From the NCBI GenBank assembly GCA_014529385.2, contig CM043960.1, positions 26,022,396 to 26,086,395 on the forward strand: a stretch of 64,000 bases of DNA. Reading direction: 5' to 3'. Below are positions 1 to 11,524 of this stretch, one piece after another (position 1 is the first letter of the stretch; every line of letters starts with the position of its first letter). The translations under genes and the position numbers were made by a program. A model generated the notes under the pieces. The model was given only the letters and a program-made list of their open reading frames with translations, was not told the DNA's origin and ran no database searches. This DNA is from Adiantum capillus-veneris. Lineage: Eukaryota > Streptophyta > Polypodiopsida > Polypodiales > Pteridaceae.

Positions 1-1015
1 CTAGCTCGGTGATTTGTGGCTTTCCCATCATGATCCATGTTCCATACTTATTGACCACCTTTGTAAACATGTTTACAAGATTTTCACTTATATGCACCTT
101 TCCTAGATTTAGCTGTCCCTCTTCCAAAAGAGTGCGTATGAAGTGATATCTCACCTCAATGTGCTTTGTCCTTGAATGAAAGGCTGAGTTCTTTGCAAGA
201 TGGATAGCGCTTTGGCTATCACTGTACAAGACACAATTGTCTTGTTTGAATCCAAGCTCTTCTAAGAAACTGTGAAGCCACAGAATTTCTTTGCTTGCCT
301 TCGTCATTGCTACATACTCCGCTTCCGTGGTAGAGGTGAAACCACTTTCTTCAGCTTTGAAGCCTAGCTTAGCCTCCAACCGTGAACACATAGCGAGTAG
401 TGCTACTTCGAGTATCTTTGTCACCTGCCATATCTGCATCAGCATACCCTTCTAGAAAAATATTAGTTCCTCCAAAATACAAAGCATTTGTTGTTGTCCC
501 TTTTAGATACCTAAGTATCCACTTCACAGCTTGCCAATGCTCTTTACCTGGGTTGTCCATGAACCTACTCACAACTCCCGTTGCATGTGCAATGTCTGGC
601 CTTGTCCAGACCATAGCTTACATTAGAGAACCTACCGCTGCAGCATATGGAACTTTAGACATATAGGCTATCTCCTCTTGTGTCTTTGGACACATATCCT
701 TTGTTAGTTTAAAGTGACCAGCCAAAGGTGTAGAAACTGGTTTTGCATTTTGCATTGCAAACCTTTCTAGTACCTTCTTGATGTAATCTTCTTGAGATAG
801 ATTTATTGTCTTCTTTGTCCTGTCCCTTGATATTTTCATACCAAGTATCCTCTTTGCAGCACCTAAATCTTTCATTGAACAATATTTAGACAGCTCCTCT
901 TTTCGGTCTTTGATGTCCTGCATGTTAGCACTTGCAATCAACATGTCATCAACATACAACATTAGGATGATGAATTTCCCATCTCCCAAATTCTTCGTGT
1001 TGAAAGACCCTCTCT
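1..1015 (-). mobile_element. Ty1/Copia pol fragment, RT to RNase H (fossil)
   Basis: Read on the minus strand, this encodes the second half of a Copia polyprotein. The RT palm motif LYVDDMLIA lies near 930-970. It is followed by the connection stretch with DLGAAKRILGMKISRD and by the usual Copia block TRPDIAHATGVVSRFM with RYLKGTT near 490-600. The part below 360 reads as the RNase H domain. It resembles the nested Copia at 7345-11645 in motif order and wording, but is clearly diverged from it. The fragment is cut by the window edge at its 3' end. At the other end it stops just short of the primer site of the plus-strand chromovirus at 1034. It is broken, with several breaks, and looks old. 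No LTR is seen. Confidence 0.85.
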
Positions 1016-1033
1016 TCTATTCCTTGCAATTAA

Positions 1034-1046
1034 TGGTATTCGAGCC
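1034..1046 (+). other. Probable primer binding site of chromovirus A
   Basis: TGGTATTCGAGCC closely matches the initiator tRNA-Met primer site TGGTATCAGAGCC used by many plant LTR elements. It lies about 110 bases before the gag start at 1155, the right place for a leader. The 5' LTR expected just upstream is not recognisable, because Copia pol sequence on the other strand runs to about 1015. Confidence 0.55.
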
Positions 1047-1154
1047 ACGAGTACAGTAGCTTGAGTGCTTTTTCTAAAGGGGTAAAGAGGAGTAGCAACT
1101 AGGGCTTGAAGTGCCAAAGTACACCTAAAAAGTTTACGCCTAAAAGTTGTTAGA

Positions 1155-2423
1155 ATGGCTGACAATAGTAAAGAGAGTGAAATTAATGTTGATAACTTTG
1201 ATTTTGCTAATGAGAAAGCTACTAATGATGCTCCGATGCTTGTTAACTATCTTGTTTCTAGGCTTCAACAAGCCATGGGCAATCCATCTCTCCAAAGTGA
1301 AGTGCAACGGCAGCTCCGTGCTCACGGGATTCTCCAAGCTCATCACCATGACGAGAGAAGACCTAGGAAGGCTCCTTGTGAGACTCCCAAAAGAGGTCTC
1401 TCTCCGATTCGGGAAGAAGAAGAGAATCCATATGAAGGACTCAAGAATTTACTTCTTGATGATGCATCTCCTTCCCAAAGGAGAACTCAAGAGCCTCCAC
1501 CGAAGGAACGAGAAAGAAGTGAGTCTCCCGCCACCTCGGCGGAGATGGCTCCACGAAGACGGCGGGCTAAACGCTCTCCATCAACACCAAAGCGGAGAAG
1601 ACCATCACACTCTTCTCCACACCATAATTCAAAGAGGGATGATAAAAAGCAAGAGAAGAAAAAGGAGCGAAAGAGGACACCCTCTTCTCCATCTTCTTCA
1701 TCCTCTTCCTCTTATGAAAGTGATGGTGAAGACGACGAAGATCAAGACAAGAAAAAGGCGAGAAAGAGGTCACCCTCTTCTCCACCTTCTTCAAATTCTT
1801 CACCTTCTGAAGAAAGTGATGGTGTAACCTTTGAACCATCAAAAAGAAGAGGCCATAGGAAATCCTATGTCGCATGGAAGAGGTCATCCAAGCTAAAGAA
1901 GTTCAAAGAGGGAGGGAAGAGCATCTCTTTCCTTACCTATGATGGCACCTTTGGTGCTACGGACAAAGTCTTGGCCTTTATCCAACAGTTTGATGCGGCG
2001 TTTGGAGATGAGGGCTTCATGGAGTCCTCTAAGCTACACCATGTAGCTATGCACTTTCAAAAGTCCGCCAGGCAATGGTGGTCTAGCCTACGAGCCAATG
2101 GTGAAGCTCCACAAACATGGAAAGCTTAAAGAGCTTCCATTATGAAGCAGTTTTTGGCCACCACCGATGCCAAAGACAAAGTACTCACCGAATGGCAAAG
2201 CTTAAAGCTCTCTCCCTATGAATCCATCCACAAATATGTAGACAAGTTTTGGGACCTACAACTCAAAGCCACTGTCTTCAAAAAGTTGGATTTTGGAGAG
2301 CAAAAGCAACAATTTTGTGCGGGCTTAACTGAAGAAATGGCGGAGTATGTCAACTCCCAAAGGCCACGTACCATATTGGCGGTAATACACCATACTATGG
2401 TGGCCTCTCGAATCAATTTCTAA
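1155..2423 (+). pseudogene. Gag of chromovirus A with RS-like N-terminal extension (fossil)
   Basis: The product begins MADNSKESEINVDNF. After about 75 residues it enters a long Arg/Ser/Lys/Glu-rich stretch (about residues 75-245). This contains runs such as RRRRAKRSPSTPKRRR and two related blocks of basic residues, then PSSP, poly-Ser, then ESDG. The conserved gag capsid region follows, recognisable by the Gypsy pattern YDGTFGATDKVLAFIQQFD, a second block AMHFQKSARQWWSSL, and further on LKLSPYESIHKYVDKFWDL. The start at 1155 fits a leader of about 110 bases after the primer site. The RS-like extension is the odd part. Typical chromovirus gags go from a short N-terminus straight into the capsid region. 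The matching region is not present in copies B or C here, so its conservation cannot be judged. Confidence 0.8.
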
Positions 2424-2762
2424 GTGGGGGCTAAAAGAAATAATAAGCCCACGGAAAACAAGGGTTCCAACGAGCCTAAGGGGAAGGACAATGTCCAAAA
2501 GTCTCCTAAGGTCAACTCCAACAAAGCTAAAGAGAAAGGAGTTTACAAAGGTAAAAACAAACTCGCTCCTGAAGAGATTGAGTGTTATCACAAGGATAAC
2601 CGGTGTTTCAAGTGCGACGAACAAGGGCATGCGTACCGCACTTGTCCCCAAAAGAACAACTTCCAAGATCCTCCTGAGCTTCCTTGGTTAAAATCCAAGA
2701 GGAGGAGACTCACCAAACTCACCACAAAGGATCTCTTCTATGCCATGTTTGGGGAAAGGTAA
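2424..2762 (+). pseudogene. Gag nucleocapsid region, CCHC zinc knuckle (fossil)
   Basis: A lysine-rich linker leads to CFKCDEQGHAYRTC, a canonical C-x2-C-x4-H-x4-C retroviral-type zinc knuckle (bases about 2607-2650). In this family the knuckle binds the element's own RNA during packaging. The same motif with near-identical flanks occurs in copy C at about 55810-55855, which confirms that the two are one family. Confidence 0.85.
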
Positions 2763-3300
2763 GAGAACATGATGCTTTTATTCTATTTGACCCTGGTTCT
2801 ACTCACAATTTTATATCTATAGAGTTGGCCACCAAGCTAGGCATACAAGCTTACGAGATGGGAGATGTCCTACCCGCAGACAGTGCCTTCAAGGGGCAAG
2901 AAGCTTCAGTCACTCCCTTAATCGGGAAATTGAGGCTTCATGTCCAAGGCTATGTGGACAAAGAGGACTTCTTTCAGTCACTCCCTGAATCGGGAAATTG
3001 AGGCTTCATGTCCAAGGCTATGTTGACAAAGAGGACTTCTTTGTCTCTCCTCTCAAGCATGAGGATATAATCCTAGGGGCACCATGGTTTGATCGCCTGG
3101 CTGCCAATGTTAAATTCCCTGAAAGGATAATCTCCTTTAAGTTTAGGGAAAAAGACATGTATATAGATGCTAAGGAAATGGGTAACACTATCCCCATTGT
3201 ACATACACCAGCTTTCAACAATTCAATAAACAGCTCTATTTCCGTGTACATGATTTTTGTTAAAGATTCTCAAAATGAACCTAATACTTTAGCAAAAGAA
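2684..3300 (+). pseudogene. Retropepsin region of chromovirus A (fossil)
   Basis: The block HDAFILFDPGSTHNFIS gives the aspartic protease active-site loop in the form D-P-G-S-T. It is followed by ELATKLGIQAYEMGD and, later, the flap and second-strand region ending in ILGAPWF. Copy C carries the same D-P-G-S-T form, so this is a family trait. In these elements the protease cuts the Gag-Pol polyprotein. Confidence 0.75.
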
Positions 3301-3399
3301 AATAAAAGCAACCAAAAGGAATTAGAGTTATCCAATTTTCTCAAGGGGTTTCAAGATGTTTTTATTGACGACATCCCTTGTGAGCTACCTCCTAAACGA

Positions 3400-4690
3400 G
3401 GTAATGATGGCCATGCAATTGAACTTCTTCCAGGAAGTTCACCACCTAACAAACCTCCTTATAGAGTTTCTCAAGCTCAACAAGAGGAGATTATGCGGCA
3501 AGTGCATGAGTTAGTTGAGAAGGGCATGGTTAGGCCTAGCTCATCTCCATTTTGCTCACCTGTGCTATTAGTGCAAAAGAAAGACGGCACATATCGTATG
3601 TGTGTCGACTATAGAGCACTAAATAGGATCACTATCAAGAATAGGTTTCCCGTTCCCCGGGTAGAAGACCTATTTGATAAGCTACAAGGATCGACCTACT
3701 TCAGTAGGATTGATCTAAAAAGTGGCTATCATCAAATAAGGATAGTTGATCAAGAAATTGTAAAGACCGCATTTTGCACCACATTTGGTCTTTACGAATA
3801 CATTGTCATGCCTTTGGCTTGACCAATGCACCAGCCACATTCAACCGCTTGATGCAGAAGCTGTTCAGGCCTCATCGAACCTTCACTGAAGTGTTCTTTG
3901 ATGATATTATCATCTACTCTAATTCATTAGACAAACACAAGCAACACCTCCAGGTAATATTTCATGTTTTGAGAGAGAATAAACTTTATGTTAATCGAAA
4001 GAAAAGTGAATTTTTCTTGCAAGAGATTCAGTATTTAGGTCACATTATCTCTCAAGATGGCATCCAAATGGATCCATCAAAGTTAGAGGTAATAAAAGGA
4101 TGGCCTAAACCAAGGAATCTTCATGAACTAAGAAGTTTTATAGGTATGTGTGCATACTATAGATGCTTCATAGAAAAGTTCTCACAAATTGCGGGACCAT
4201 TACATGACCTAACAAAGAAAAGCGTTAGGTACACATGGTCTGCTAAGGAGAACAATTCTTTCGAAAAGCTAAAATAAAAGCTTATCTCTCAACCTGTGCT
4301 TGCACTACCGGATCTCTCAAAACCATTTGAGGTTCAATGTGATGCTTGTGGTGATTGCCTTGGAGCTGTTTTGCTCCAAGAAGGGCATACCATAGGCTAT
4401 GAGAGTCAAAGGCTCGACCCTATTGAGCAAGCTCTAGGCATATATGAAAAGGAACTCCTTGCAGTTCTACATGCCTTAGACTCATGGAAGCACTATTTAT
4501 TGGGGACTCCTTTCATTCTGGGAACGGATCACCAAAGTCTTAAGTACTTCATGACGCAGACCAAGCTCTCCAACAAACAAATGAGGTGGGCAAATTTCCT
4601 TTCGCAATTTCAGTTTCATATTGCCCACATTGCTGGCAAGCATAATCAAGTAGCTGATGCACTCTCAAGACGGCCAAGAGTGAATGCGGT
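3400..4690 (+). pseudogene. RT and RNase H of chromovirus A (fossil)
   Basis: RT motifs in order: [16 protein letters not shown], the fingers block [48 protein letters not shown], then the catalytic FFDDIIIYS near 3895-3925 and the thumb block SKLEVIKGWPKP. RNase H follows, with FEVQCDACGDCLGAVLLQ, YEKELLAVLHALDSWKHYL and TDHQSLKYF, and ends with GKHNQVADALSRRPR near 4680. All of this is standard Ty3/Gypsy order. These enzymes copy the element RNA into DNA and degrade the RNA strand. Confidence 0.88.
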
Positions 4691-6170
4691 TTCCATAGCA
4701 ACTCACAATGATCTATCTTCAATGATAGATGAGTATGCTATTGATCCCGATTTTAGAGATGTGATTTTAGCCCTTGCATTAGGGAAGAAAGAAGAACCAT
4801 TTACTTTACAAGATGGTTATCTTCTCTACAGCAATAGACTATGCATTACTAACTCACTACGTGAGAAAGTAATGTATGAATCACATGCTCCACCTTATGT
4901 GGGGCATAGAGGGATTCAGTCTACCTTAAAGGGAATTGAAACATATTTCTATTGGCCTACCATGAAAGGGAACATACAAGAGTATGTTTCTAAATGTGTG
5001 GTATGCCAAAAGACAAAATTTGATAGAGGGAAGCAACTAGGATTGCTTCAACCCTTGCCAATCCCTAATTCACCATGGGAGAGCATATCCATGGATTTTA
5101 TCTTTGGATTGCCTAAGTCTATCCATGGGAATACGGGAATATGGACGATAGTAGACAGGTTCAGTAAACAAGCTCATTTTGTACCTGTCAAAAAGACTAT
5201 CAAAGCCCATCAAATGGCAACCCTCTTCATTTCACAAATTTTCAAGTACCATGGCTTGCCAATGTCCATAGTTCGGATAGAGATCCTAGAATGACCAGTA
5301 ATTTTTGGAAGGGTCTCTTTGAGAATTTAGGGACAAGGCTAAACTTCTCTTCGGCCTATCATCCACAAACGGATGGCCAAAGTGAAATAGCTAACCTAAC
5401 AATTCTCGATCTACTAAAAGCCTATGTAATGGAAGTAGATCAAAGATCCCAATGGGAGAAGTACTTACCCTTAGTGGAGTATGCTTACAATAACATTGTA
5501 CATACTTCCATAGGAAAAGCACCTTTCGAGGTAATTCAGGGAAGATCAAAAAGTCCCTTGCTACTTAAGGTACACGGGAAGATCTTCGCTGCAGAAGAGT
5601 ATAGCCGAGATCTACAAGAATATTTTCAAAAAATTAAGGATGCTATCTCTATCTCACAGCAAAGGCAAAAGGCTGCTGCTGACAAGCACAGAAGAGCCCA
5701 AGCCTTTAAAGAAAATGATTGGGTCTTATTAAAGTTTCCCAAGGCTCGATTAAGGCACACGACGGGCAAGAATCCTACGGGCCACCAAAGTACTATGCTA
5801 AATTAGCAAAAAGGTACTATGGTCCCTTTCAGATTCTTAGGCCAATCAATGAGATCGCCTATCAACTCAAGTTGCCCAATCATTCGCTCATACACAATGC
5901 TTTCCATGTGAGCCTATAAAGCCTTACAAAGGAGAGCCACCTCAAGAACCAACTACTGAAGACCCACCGGAGATCGAGGACCAAGAGGAGGTGCTACATC
6001 CCGAGTCCATTCTCCAACATGAAGACAAGGTATTATGAGGCGGTAAGACTATCCGACGATATCTTATTAAGTTTAAGAATTATCCTTTTGAAGATGCTAG
6101 ATGGATGCAAGGCATACAATTAAAGGATAACCTAAACCTTGTCAATGCTTTTATGCTTCCCAAGAGTAAG
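4690..6170 (+). pseudogene. Integrase and chromodomain of chromovirus A (fossil)
   Basis: The H2C2 zinc segment is HAPPYVGHRGIQSTL with CVVCQKTK (about 4885-5020). The DDE core starts at SMDFIFGLPKS with IVDRFSKQAHF and continues to FSSAYHPQTDGQSE. The C-terminal GPY/F module is seen as [12 protein letters not shown] near 5810. Downstream (about 5990-6130) comes a chromodomain-like stretch with YLIKFKNYPFEDARWM, the plant chromovirus hallmark that steers integration to particular chromatin. Copies B (14630-14740) and C (58590-58700) keep the same stretch. Confidence 0.82.
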
Positions 6171-6524
6171 CAAATGTACAAAATGTTAAAAATGAACAAA
6201 GTTTATGTCTTATAAGACTCTCTTTTTCTTTATTGTGCACAAAAATGAAGTAGTATGCATGCTTAGATCAAGTTTGCGGAGACGACGTCTCCCAAACACC
6301 AAGTAGAGCTTGTCACTCTACTATGGGAGATTGATAGGACTAATGTGTAGACATGTTTGCGGCAGCCTCAGGCTCTCAAGCGCCAAATGGACTAGTCATC
6401 CATTGTGGAATGATGTCGTAGGGTAACATAGGGATCCTCTACATGCTAAGAAAAGGACTCATGAATATGCTTTATCTTCTCTACACCATAGTCGAGGACG
6501 ACTATGATTTCAAGAGAGAGGTAA
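6171..6524 (+). other. 3' noncoding region and purine tract of chromovirus A
   Basis: About 350 bases between the chromodomain and the LTR, with no coding potential seen. It ends in the purine-rich run AAGAGAGAGGTAA directly before TGTCAT. The same run and junction occur before LTR B (15156) and LTR C (59125). The shared junction is my reason for placing the LTR start there. An alternative start at TGATAGG or TGATATGG (6332 and equivalents) has a much poorer purine tract. Confidence 0.6.
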
Positions 6525-7344
6525 TGTCATAATAATCAATATCTAATTCTCTTAAATGATTTTCTCATGTTAAATTGATCATTTAATATGGGGAAGTGCC
6601 AGGGGAGAAAAAGCTAGAATATTGGTTAAGCTAGCAGACCGGCCACATTAGGGATCCAAAGGAGAGAAACTAGGGATCCAAAGGGGGGGCCATCTGCAAG
6701 AGAGCCATGTGCAACAATGGGCTAAAAAGACCCTAAGGTTCAGCCCATTAAGACTTCCAAAATGCTAAGGTTCCAAAATTCAAACGTTGTGTCCAAAGGT
6801 CAACCTTAAGGTAATTGGATGCTTTGTGTGTGAACCAAAAAGTCTTTGCAATCCCTACTTGGGAGGGGGCGAGCCTTTCTTGTAGGGGATGAGAGAGAAA
6901 TCCACACACACACACACACACAAGCTCCCTTTACACAAAGGGAATGAGGGACACATGTCAGGTCCCTAGCCCAGATGCCCACAAGGTGAACCCAATTCCT
7001 ATTGGATGGCCTTGGAGGTGGACCAATGAGACTTAGCCTAGAGTAAATCTAGTTTAATTAATTTAAAAACACTTAATAAAAGAACCAATGAGAATTAAGT
7101 CCTCTAGAAGACTATTGGACAGTCTCCCAAGGGGTCCAATGAGCATTCAGCAGCCCAATGGCTTGCCTGACTCCTATTGGCCAAGAGGCAAAGGGGTCCA
7201 ATGAGAGTTTAATTGAATTATTAAATTACCTAAAGCTCTCACAAAAGGGGAAAGGGGGACACATGTCAGAAGGCTATCACTTATACTGCTTAATTACCAT
7301 TGGCTAGGCCTGGGGAGGTCCAATGAGGGTAAAGAAAGTGCAAA
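6525..7344 (+). repeat. 3' LTR of chromovirus A, first part
   Basis: Begins TGTCAT just after the purine tract and runs to the Copia insertion point. It aligns by eye with LTR C from 59125 and LTR B from 15156. Shared phrases include the gene-like block ending in GACCTTAGG and the repeated phrase 'tcctattggctaggc...ggtccaatgag'. A short (CA)n tract lies near 6902-6922. The last five bases (GCAAA, 7340-7344) are the left copy of the Copia target duplication. Confidence 0.75.
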
Positions 7345-7538
7345 TGTTGGGGTATAAAGCCCAATGTGGTCGCCCAGGTAAGTGGGCGGGCCACCAGGTA
7401 TGTACACATATTCTTTTGTAAAAACCTAATAAGAACTCACTATGCTCTACACATTACAGTAGAGCGAGTTCACCATATCGTCGTGCTCTTCTTCTCGCAC
7501 TCTCTCTCTCGCGTCACACTTCCGCTCGTACTCCTTCA
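7345..7538 (+). repeat. 5' LTR of nested Copia
   Basis: 194 bases starting TGTTGGGG and ending CTCCTTCA (TG...CA). It contains a short (CT)n run of about a dozen bases where the 3' LTR has about ninety. Confidence 0.95.
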
Positions 7539-7540
7539 AC

Positions 7541-7552
7541 TGGTATCAGAGC
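7541..7552 (+). other. Primer binding site of nested Copia
   Basis: TGGTATCAGAGC, the standard initiator tRNA-Met primer site, two bases after the LTR end. Confidence 0.92.
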
Positions 7553-8630
7553 TCAGATCGAGGCTCGGGGCAGCACTGCAGGAGGCTAGAGTCACCAGCT
7601 CAGATTGGAGTGAAATTCGACAGGCGGCCCCAAATCTCGTGGGAAAGCCCGACGGGCTTGGTGTCCTCAGAATTTCATTCTGACGTCATCTCGGTCACCG
7701 TTCGGCTTCGACAAAGGTCTGCGCAGGCCATTTGCGACTACGTGGTCTCGACGGGTGCAGATTCGACTCTGCAAATTTGGGGATTTCGGCCTACGACTGC
7801 AGGTGCTGAGGATATCGACACTCCCAGAGTGTTGATTTGTGGCTGTCTACACATCGTAGGACGGCTCACAATTCTTGGAGGCGTGTCACATATGACACAG
7901 GCGCATCTTCACACAGACTGTAGGCGACATCCACTAGTTCATCAGGTAGCTTGTGTTTGCTGCTTGATATTCCAGATTTCATCCTGACATTGCAGGTACT
8001 TCCACATGGGATGTATTGTCAGAGATGATGTATGTCTGTTGAGGGTTTGCTGGCTGTGAGTCACGCAGCAAACAACCGCCGCAGCGGTTACAGCATATAG
8101 TGGGAAATTTGTGGATGTATGACTTTGTGGGAAGTCTATGTACTGTCAAATTTACTGCAGCCTTTGTTGAGGGTCGAGTGAGGTTTTATTGAGCTGGGGG
8201 ATTCTCGAATGTTGAGATCCTTTCGGTGATACAGGTCTTGGAGCGATCCCTCGAGCACCCTTAGATAGGCAGCTAGGATGTATTGACTGTGAGTTAGACA
8301 GTTGGGATTGCATCTTTGCTTTACTTCCGTTGAGGCATTGTCGCAGTCTATGCTTATAGGACAGTGACAGGACTGTGAGAGACAGTACAGGTGCAGGACA
8401 AGTTTACCCGCAGCTTACAGTGTCAGAGAGACAGTGTTTTTTGAGCTGTTTTTTGGTCTGTTTTTTTTAGTACACCAGAGCCATTTTAGAAAGGAGACTC
8501 TGCCAAAATTTATGCAGAATCTGAAGCTTTTTTGGTTCATTTGACAGGTTGATATTGGTTCAGAGGTCAGTTTACAGGGGAAACTCTGCCGAATTTTTCC
8601 CAGGAAAGTAAACCACTGTGAAGCGTAGCT
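7553..8630 (+). other. Leader of nested Copia
   Basis: About 1.08 kb between primer site and gag, without convincing coding potential. Two blocks recur in the leader of the gag-only element at 30540-35445. Block 1 (8169-8240) contains TTGAGCTGGGGGATTCTC and ends GGTGATACAGG. Block 2 (8577-8602) begins GGGGAAACTCTG. Retroelement leaders usually carry RNA dimerisation and packaging signals; that role here is inference. Confidence 0.7.
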
Positions 8631-9200
8631 ATGGCTGGATCACAGGACACTGCTCTTTACAATATCAAGAAGCTAGATGGAACCAATTTCCCATTGTGGA
8701 AGAAGCAGATTTGGCACGTGTTGGTACAAAAGAAGCAGATAAAACCTATAAAGCTCAAAGGGATAAAACCAGAAGATATGGACGAAGATGAATGGAGCGA
8801 AATGGATGAATTGGCACTTTCTACCATTATGCTGACTTTGGCAGAAAGCGTTTACTTCAATGTAGCAGACGAGATGTCGGCTTATCAAGCATGGTTAAAG
8901 CTGAGTGATCTTTATGAGAAGCAGAGTGCAGCTTCACAAGTATACTGGCTTAAGAAGCTTGTTGACTTGAAGATGAAAGAAGGGACACCTATGTCCAATC
9001 ATCTGAATGAATTCAACACAATCTATAGTCAGTTGTCAGCTCAAGGTGTCAAGTTTGATGAACCTGTTAGAGCTATGTTCCTGTTGATCACATTGCCGGA
9101 AATTTGGGACACTTTTCGCACAGCTTTGAGTAATTTTGCACCTCCAGATGGTTTGAACATAGCAGGTGTAGAAGGAAGTCTGCTTACTGTTTTGGGCTGA
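8631..9200 (+). pseudogene. Gag of nested Copia (fossil)
   Basis: Begins MAGSQDTALYNIKKLDGTNF, followed by WKKQIWHVLVQK and the block AYQAWLKLSDLYEKQSAAS. This is the plant Copia gag pattern (UBN2/gag-polypeptide family). LKMKEGTPMSNHLNEF and LITLPEIWDTFRTAL follow. The start is the first ATG after the leader and fits the family, whose gags begin with the same tryptophan-rich motif. Confidence 0.88.
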
Positions 9201-9249
9201 AGCTGTATCAACAGTTGTTCATCTTGTAAATCAATCTCCTAGCAAGGTT

Positions 9250-11282
9250 TTGCAGAAGGATTCAATGCCAGAGATGGTATGGTCAGGCAAAATGCCCTCA
9301 TACAAGCATCTCAGAGTCTTTGGCTATGAGGCATATACTCACGTTCCAAAGGAATTTAGGAACAAACTTGAGCCAAAGAGTAGAAAGTGCATCTTTCTAG
9401 CCTATGGTAATTCTGGTGAGATGGGGTACAGACTTTGGGATCCCGAATCTAGAAAGGTTGTCCGCAGCAATGATGTTCACTTTAATGAATCCAAATATCA
9501 TTCTAAACCAGAGAGGGTTGAGGAGATTAGAAGAGTTGTCTTCCAAGAAGATGGACCTGCACGTGCAAGACAAAATGTCAGGGCTCAAGAGGAGCAAGGA
9601 CAGGATAGAGTGGAACCACAGGTTGTGGCTGAGCCTGAGCCACCTATTGTGCGTAGATCTGGACGTGTCACGCGACCTCCTGATAGGTTTGTTCCATCTA
9701 TGAACTATGTCATGTTGATTGATTGCAATGAGCCTTCATGTTACAAGGAAGCAATGCAAATGAAGGACTCCGGGAATTGGCAATTGGCCATGAAGTCACA
9801 GATGACAGCTCTGCATAAAAACCAGACATGGAAGCTAGTTAAATTACCACGGGGCAAAAAGGCTCTACCTTGTAAATGGGTTTACATGTATACGATCACC
9901 GCTCATGATAGTCAGCCAAAGTACAAAGCAAGGCTTGTTGCCAAGGGCTTTAAGCAAGAACAAGGCATTGACTTTGATGAAGTCTTCTCTCCGGTGGTCA
10001 AGATGACTACATTGAGATGCTTTCTTGCATTGGTTGCCATATTAGATTTGGTGTTGCACCAAATGGATGTCAAGACAACGTTCTTGCATGGTGATTTAGA
10101 TGTGGAAATTTACATGCAGCAGCCAGAAGGGTTTGTTGAGAAAGGCAAGGAAGATTGGGTATGCCAGTTGTTAAAGAGTCTTTATGGCTTAAAACAATCA
10201 CCGAGGGCATGGTACCATAAATTCCACAAGTTTATGCTTTCTCAAGGCTACAAACGTAGTGAGTTCGATCATTGTCTATATACAAAGAAGGCTAAGGATG
10301 GTAGTTGGCTGATCCTTATTTTGTATGTGGATGACATGTTGATTGCTGGCAAGCACTTGGAAGAAATTTCAGCTTTGAAGTCAAAGATGGCAAAATTGTT
10401 TGACATGAAAGACATGGGTGAGGCAAGTCATATACTTGGTATGCGCATTGAGAGAGACAGATCAAAGAAGTTGATTTGGTTATCTCAAATAGAGTATATT
10501 GACAAGGTTTTGCAACGTTTCAATATGGAGAAGGGAACGGCACTGAGTGTTCCATTGCCACCATATGTGAAACTTAGCAAACAAGATTGTCCTGTGTCTG
10601 AGGAAGAACAGGCTGAAATGGATAAGATTCCATATGGGTCTGCAGTGGGTAGTTTGATGTATGCAATGATTGCTACTCGCCCAGACATTGCATTTGCAGT
10701 GGGAGTAGTAAGTCGATACATGTCAAACCCAGGCAAGAAACATTGGGAGGCAGTGAAAGGAATATTGAGATACCTGAAAGCTACAAAGAGTATGCGTATA
10801 TGCTATGGGAGTCAGGAGCTAAGTGTAAAGGGTTTTACAGACTCAGATTATGCAGGTGACTTAGACAACCGAAGGTCTACGTCAGGGTATGTCTTTACAT
10901 TGGCTGGTGGAGCAGTATCAGGTGTTCTAGATTACAAGATTGTGTTACTCAGTCTACTACAGAGGCTGAATATGTTGCAGCATCAGAGGCATGCAAAGAA
11001 TCAATTTGGCTTAATCGACTAGTAACAGATTTGGGAATCAAAGAAGAGATGCCTGTGTTATATTGTGATAGTCAAAGTGCTATACAATTGGCTCGCAATC
11101 CAGTTTATCACTCAAAGACAAAGCATGTGGATGTGAAGTATCATTTCATCAGGGAAATGCTCGAGGATAAGCAACTTCAGCTTGTCAAAGTTCACACCAC
11201 AGAAAATCCTGCTGATCTACTTACAAAAGGACTTCCCTCAGAGAGCTTTGCGCATTTTCGCAAGCAGTTAGGTGTAGGGTAG
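9250..11282 (+). pseudogene. Pol of nested Copia: integrase C-terminal part, RT, RNase H (fossil)
   Basis: Opens with the integrase tail (KMPSYKHLRVFGYEAY, KCIFLAYGNSGEMGYRLW). A proline-rich linker follows, then RT with WKLVKLPRGKKALPCKWVY, HQMDVKTTFLHGDLDVEIYM, SLYGLKQSPRAWY and the catalytic LYVDDMLIAG near 10320-10350. RNase H includes TRPDIAFAVGVVSRYM and LRYLKATKSM. It closes with TKHVDVKYHFIREML and ENPADLLTKGLP at about 11130-11250, immediately before the purine tract. In Copia elements integrase precedes RT, as seen here. Confidence 0.9.
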
Positions 11283-11360
11283 TACATCACTTCTCTCCAT
11301 CTCTTGTATATTAGCTTGTATAGTAGCTTCTCTCACACTTAAAGTACCACATTGGACTTT

Positions 11361-11371
11361 AAGTGGGAGGT
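11361..11371 (+). other. Polypurine tract of nested Copia
   Basis: AAGTGGGAGGT directly abuts the 3' LTR start at 11372. This is the expected plus-strand priming site. Confidence 0.85.
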
Positions 11372-11524
11372 TGTTGGGGTATAAAGCCCAATGTGGTCGC
11401 CCAGGTAAGTGGGCGGGCCGCCAGGTATGTACACATATTCTTTTGTAAAAACCTAATAAGAACTCACTATGCTCTACACATTACAGTAGAGCGAGTTCAC
11501 CATATCGTCGTGCTCTTCATCTCG

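Noticed and set aside
400-666. Plus-strand protein of 88 codons
   Set aside because: It is the opposite strand of the Copia RT/RNase H coding region; many other short frames in the window are likewise opposite-strand or off-frame shadows.
1155-2129. Host SR splicing factor
   Set aside because: The Arg/Ser-rich part is continuous with a Gypsy gag capsid region and no RNA recognition motif is present.
6332-6524. LTR A starting at TGATAGG (6332)
   Set aside because: The bases before it are a poor purine tract, while TGTCAT at 6525 follows AAGAGAGAGGTAA in all three copies and gives matching LTR lengths in A and C.
7541-7552. tRNA gene fragment
   Set aside because: The 12 bases are a primer binding site complementary to a tRNA 3' end; there is no cloverleaf.
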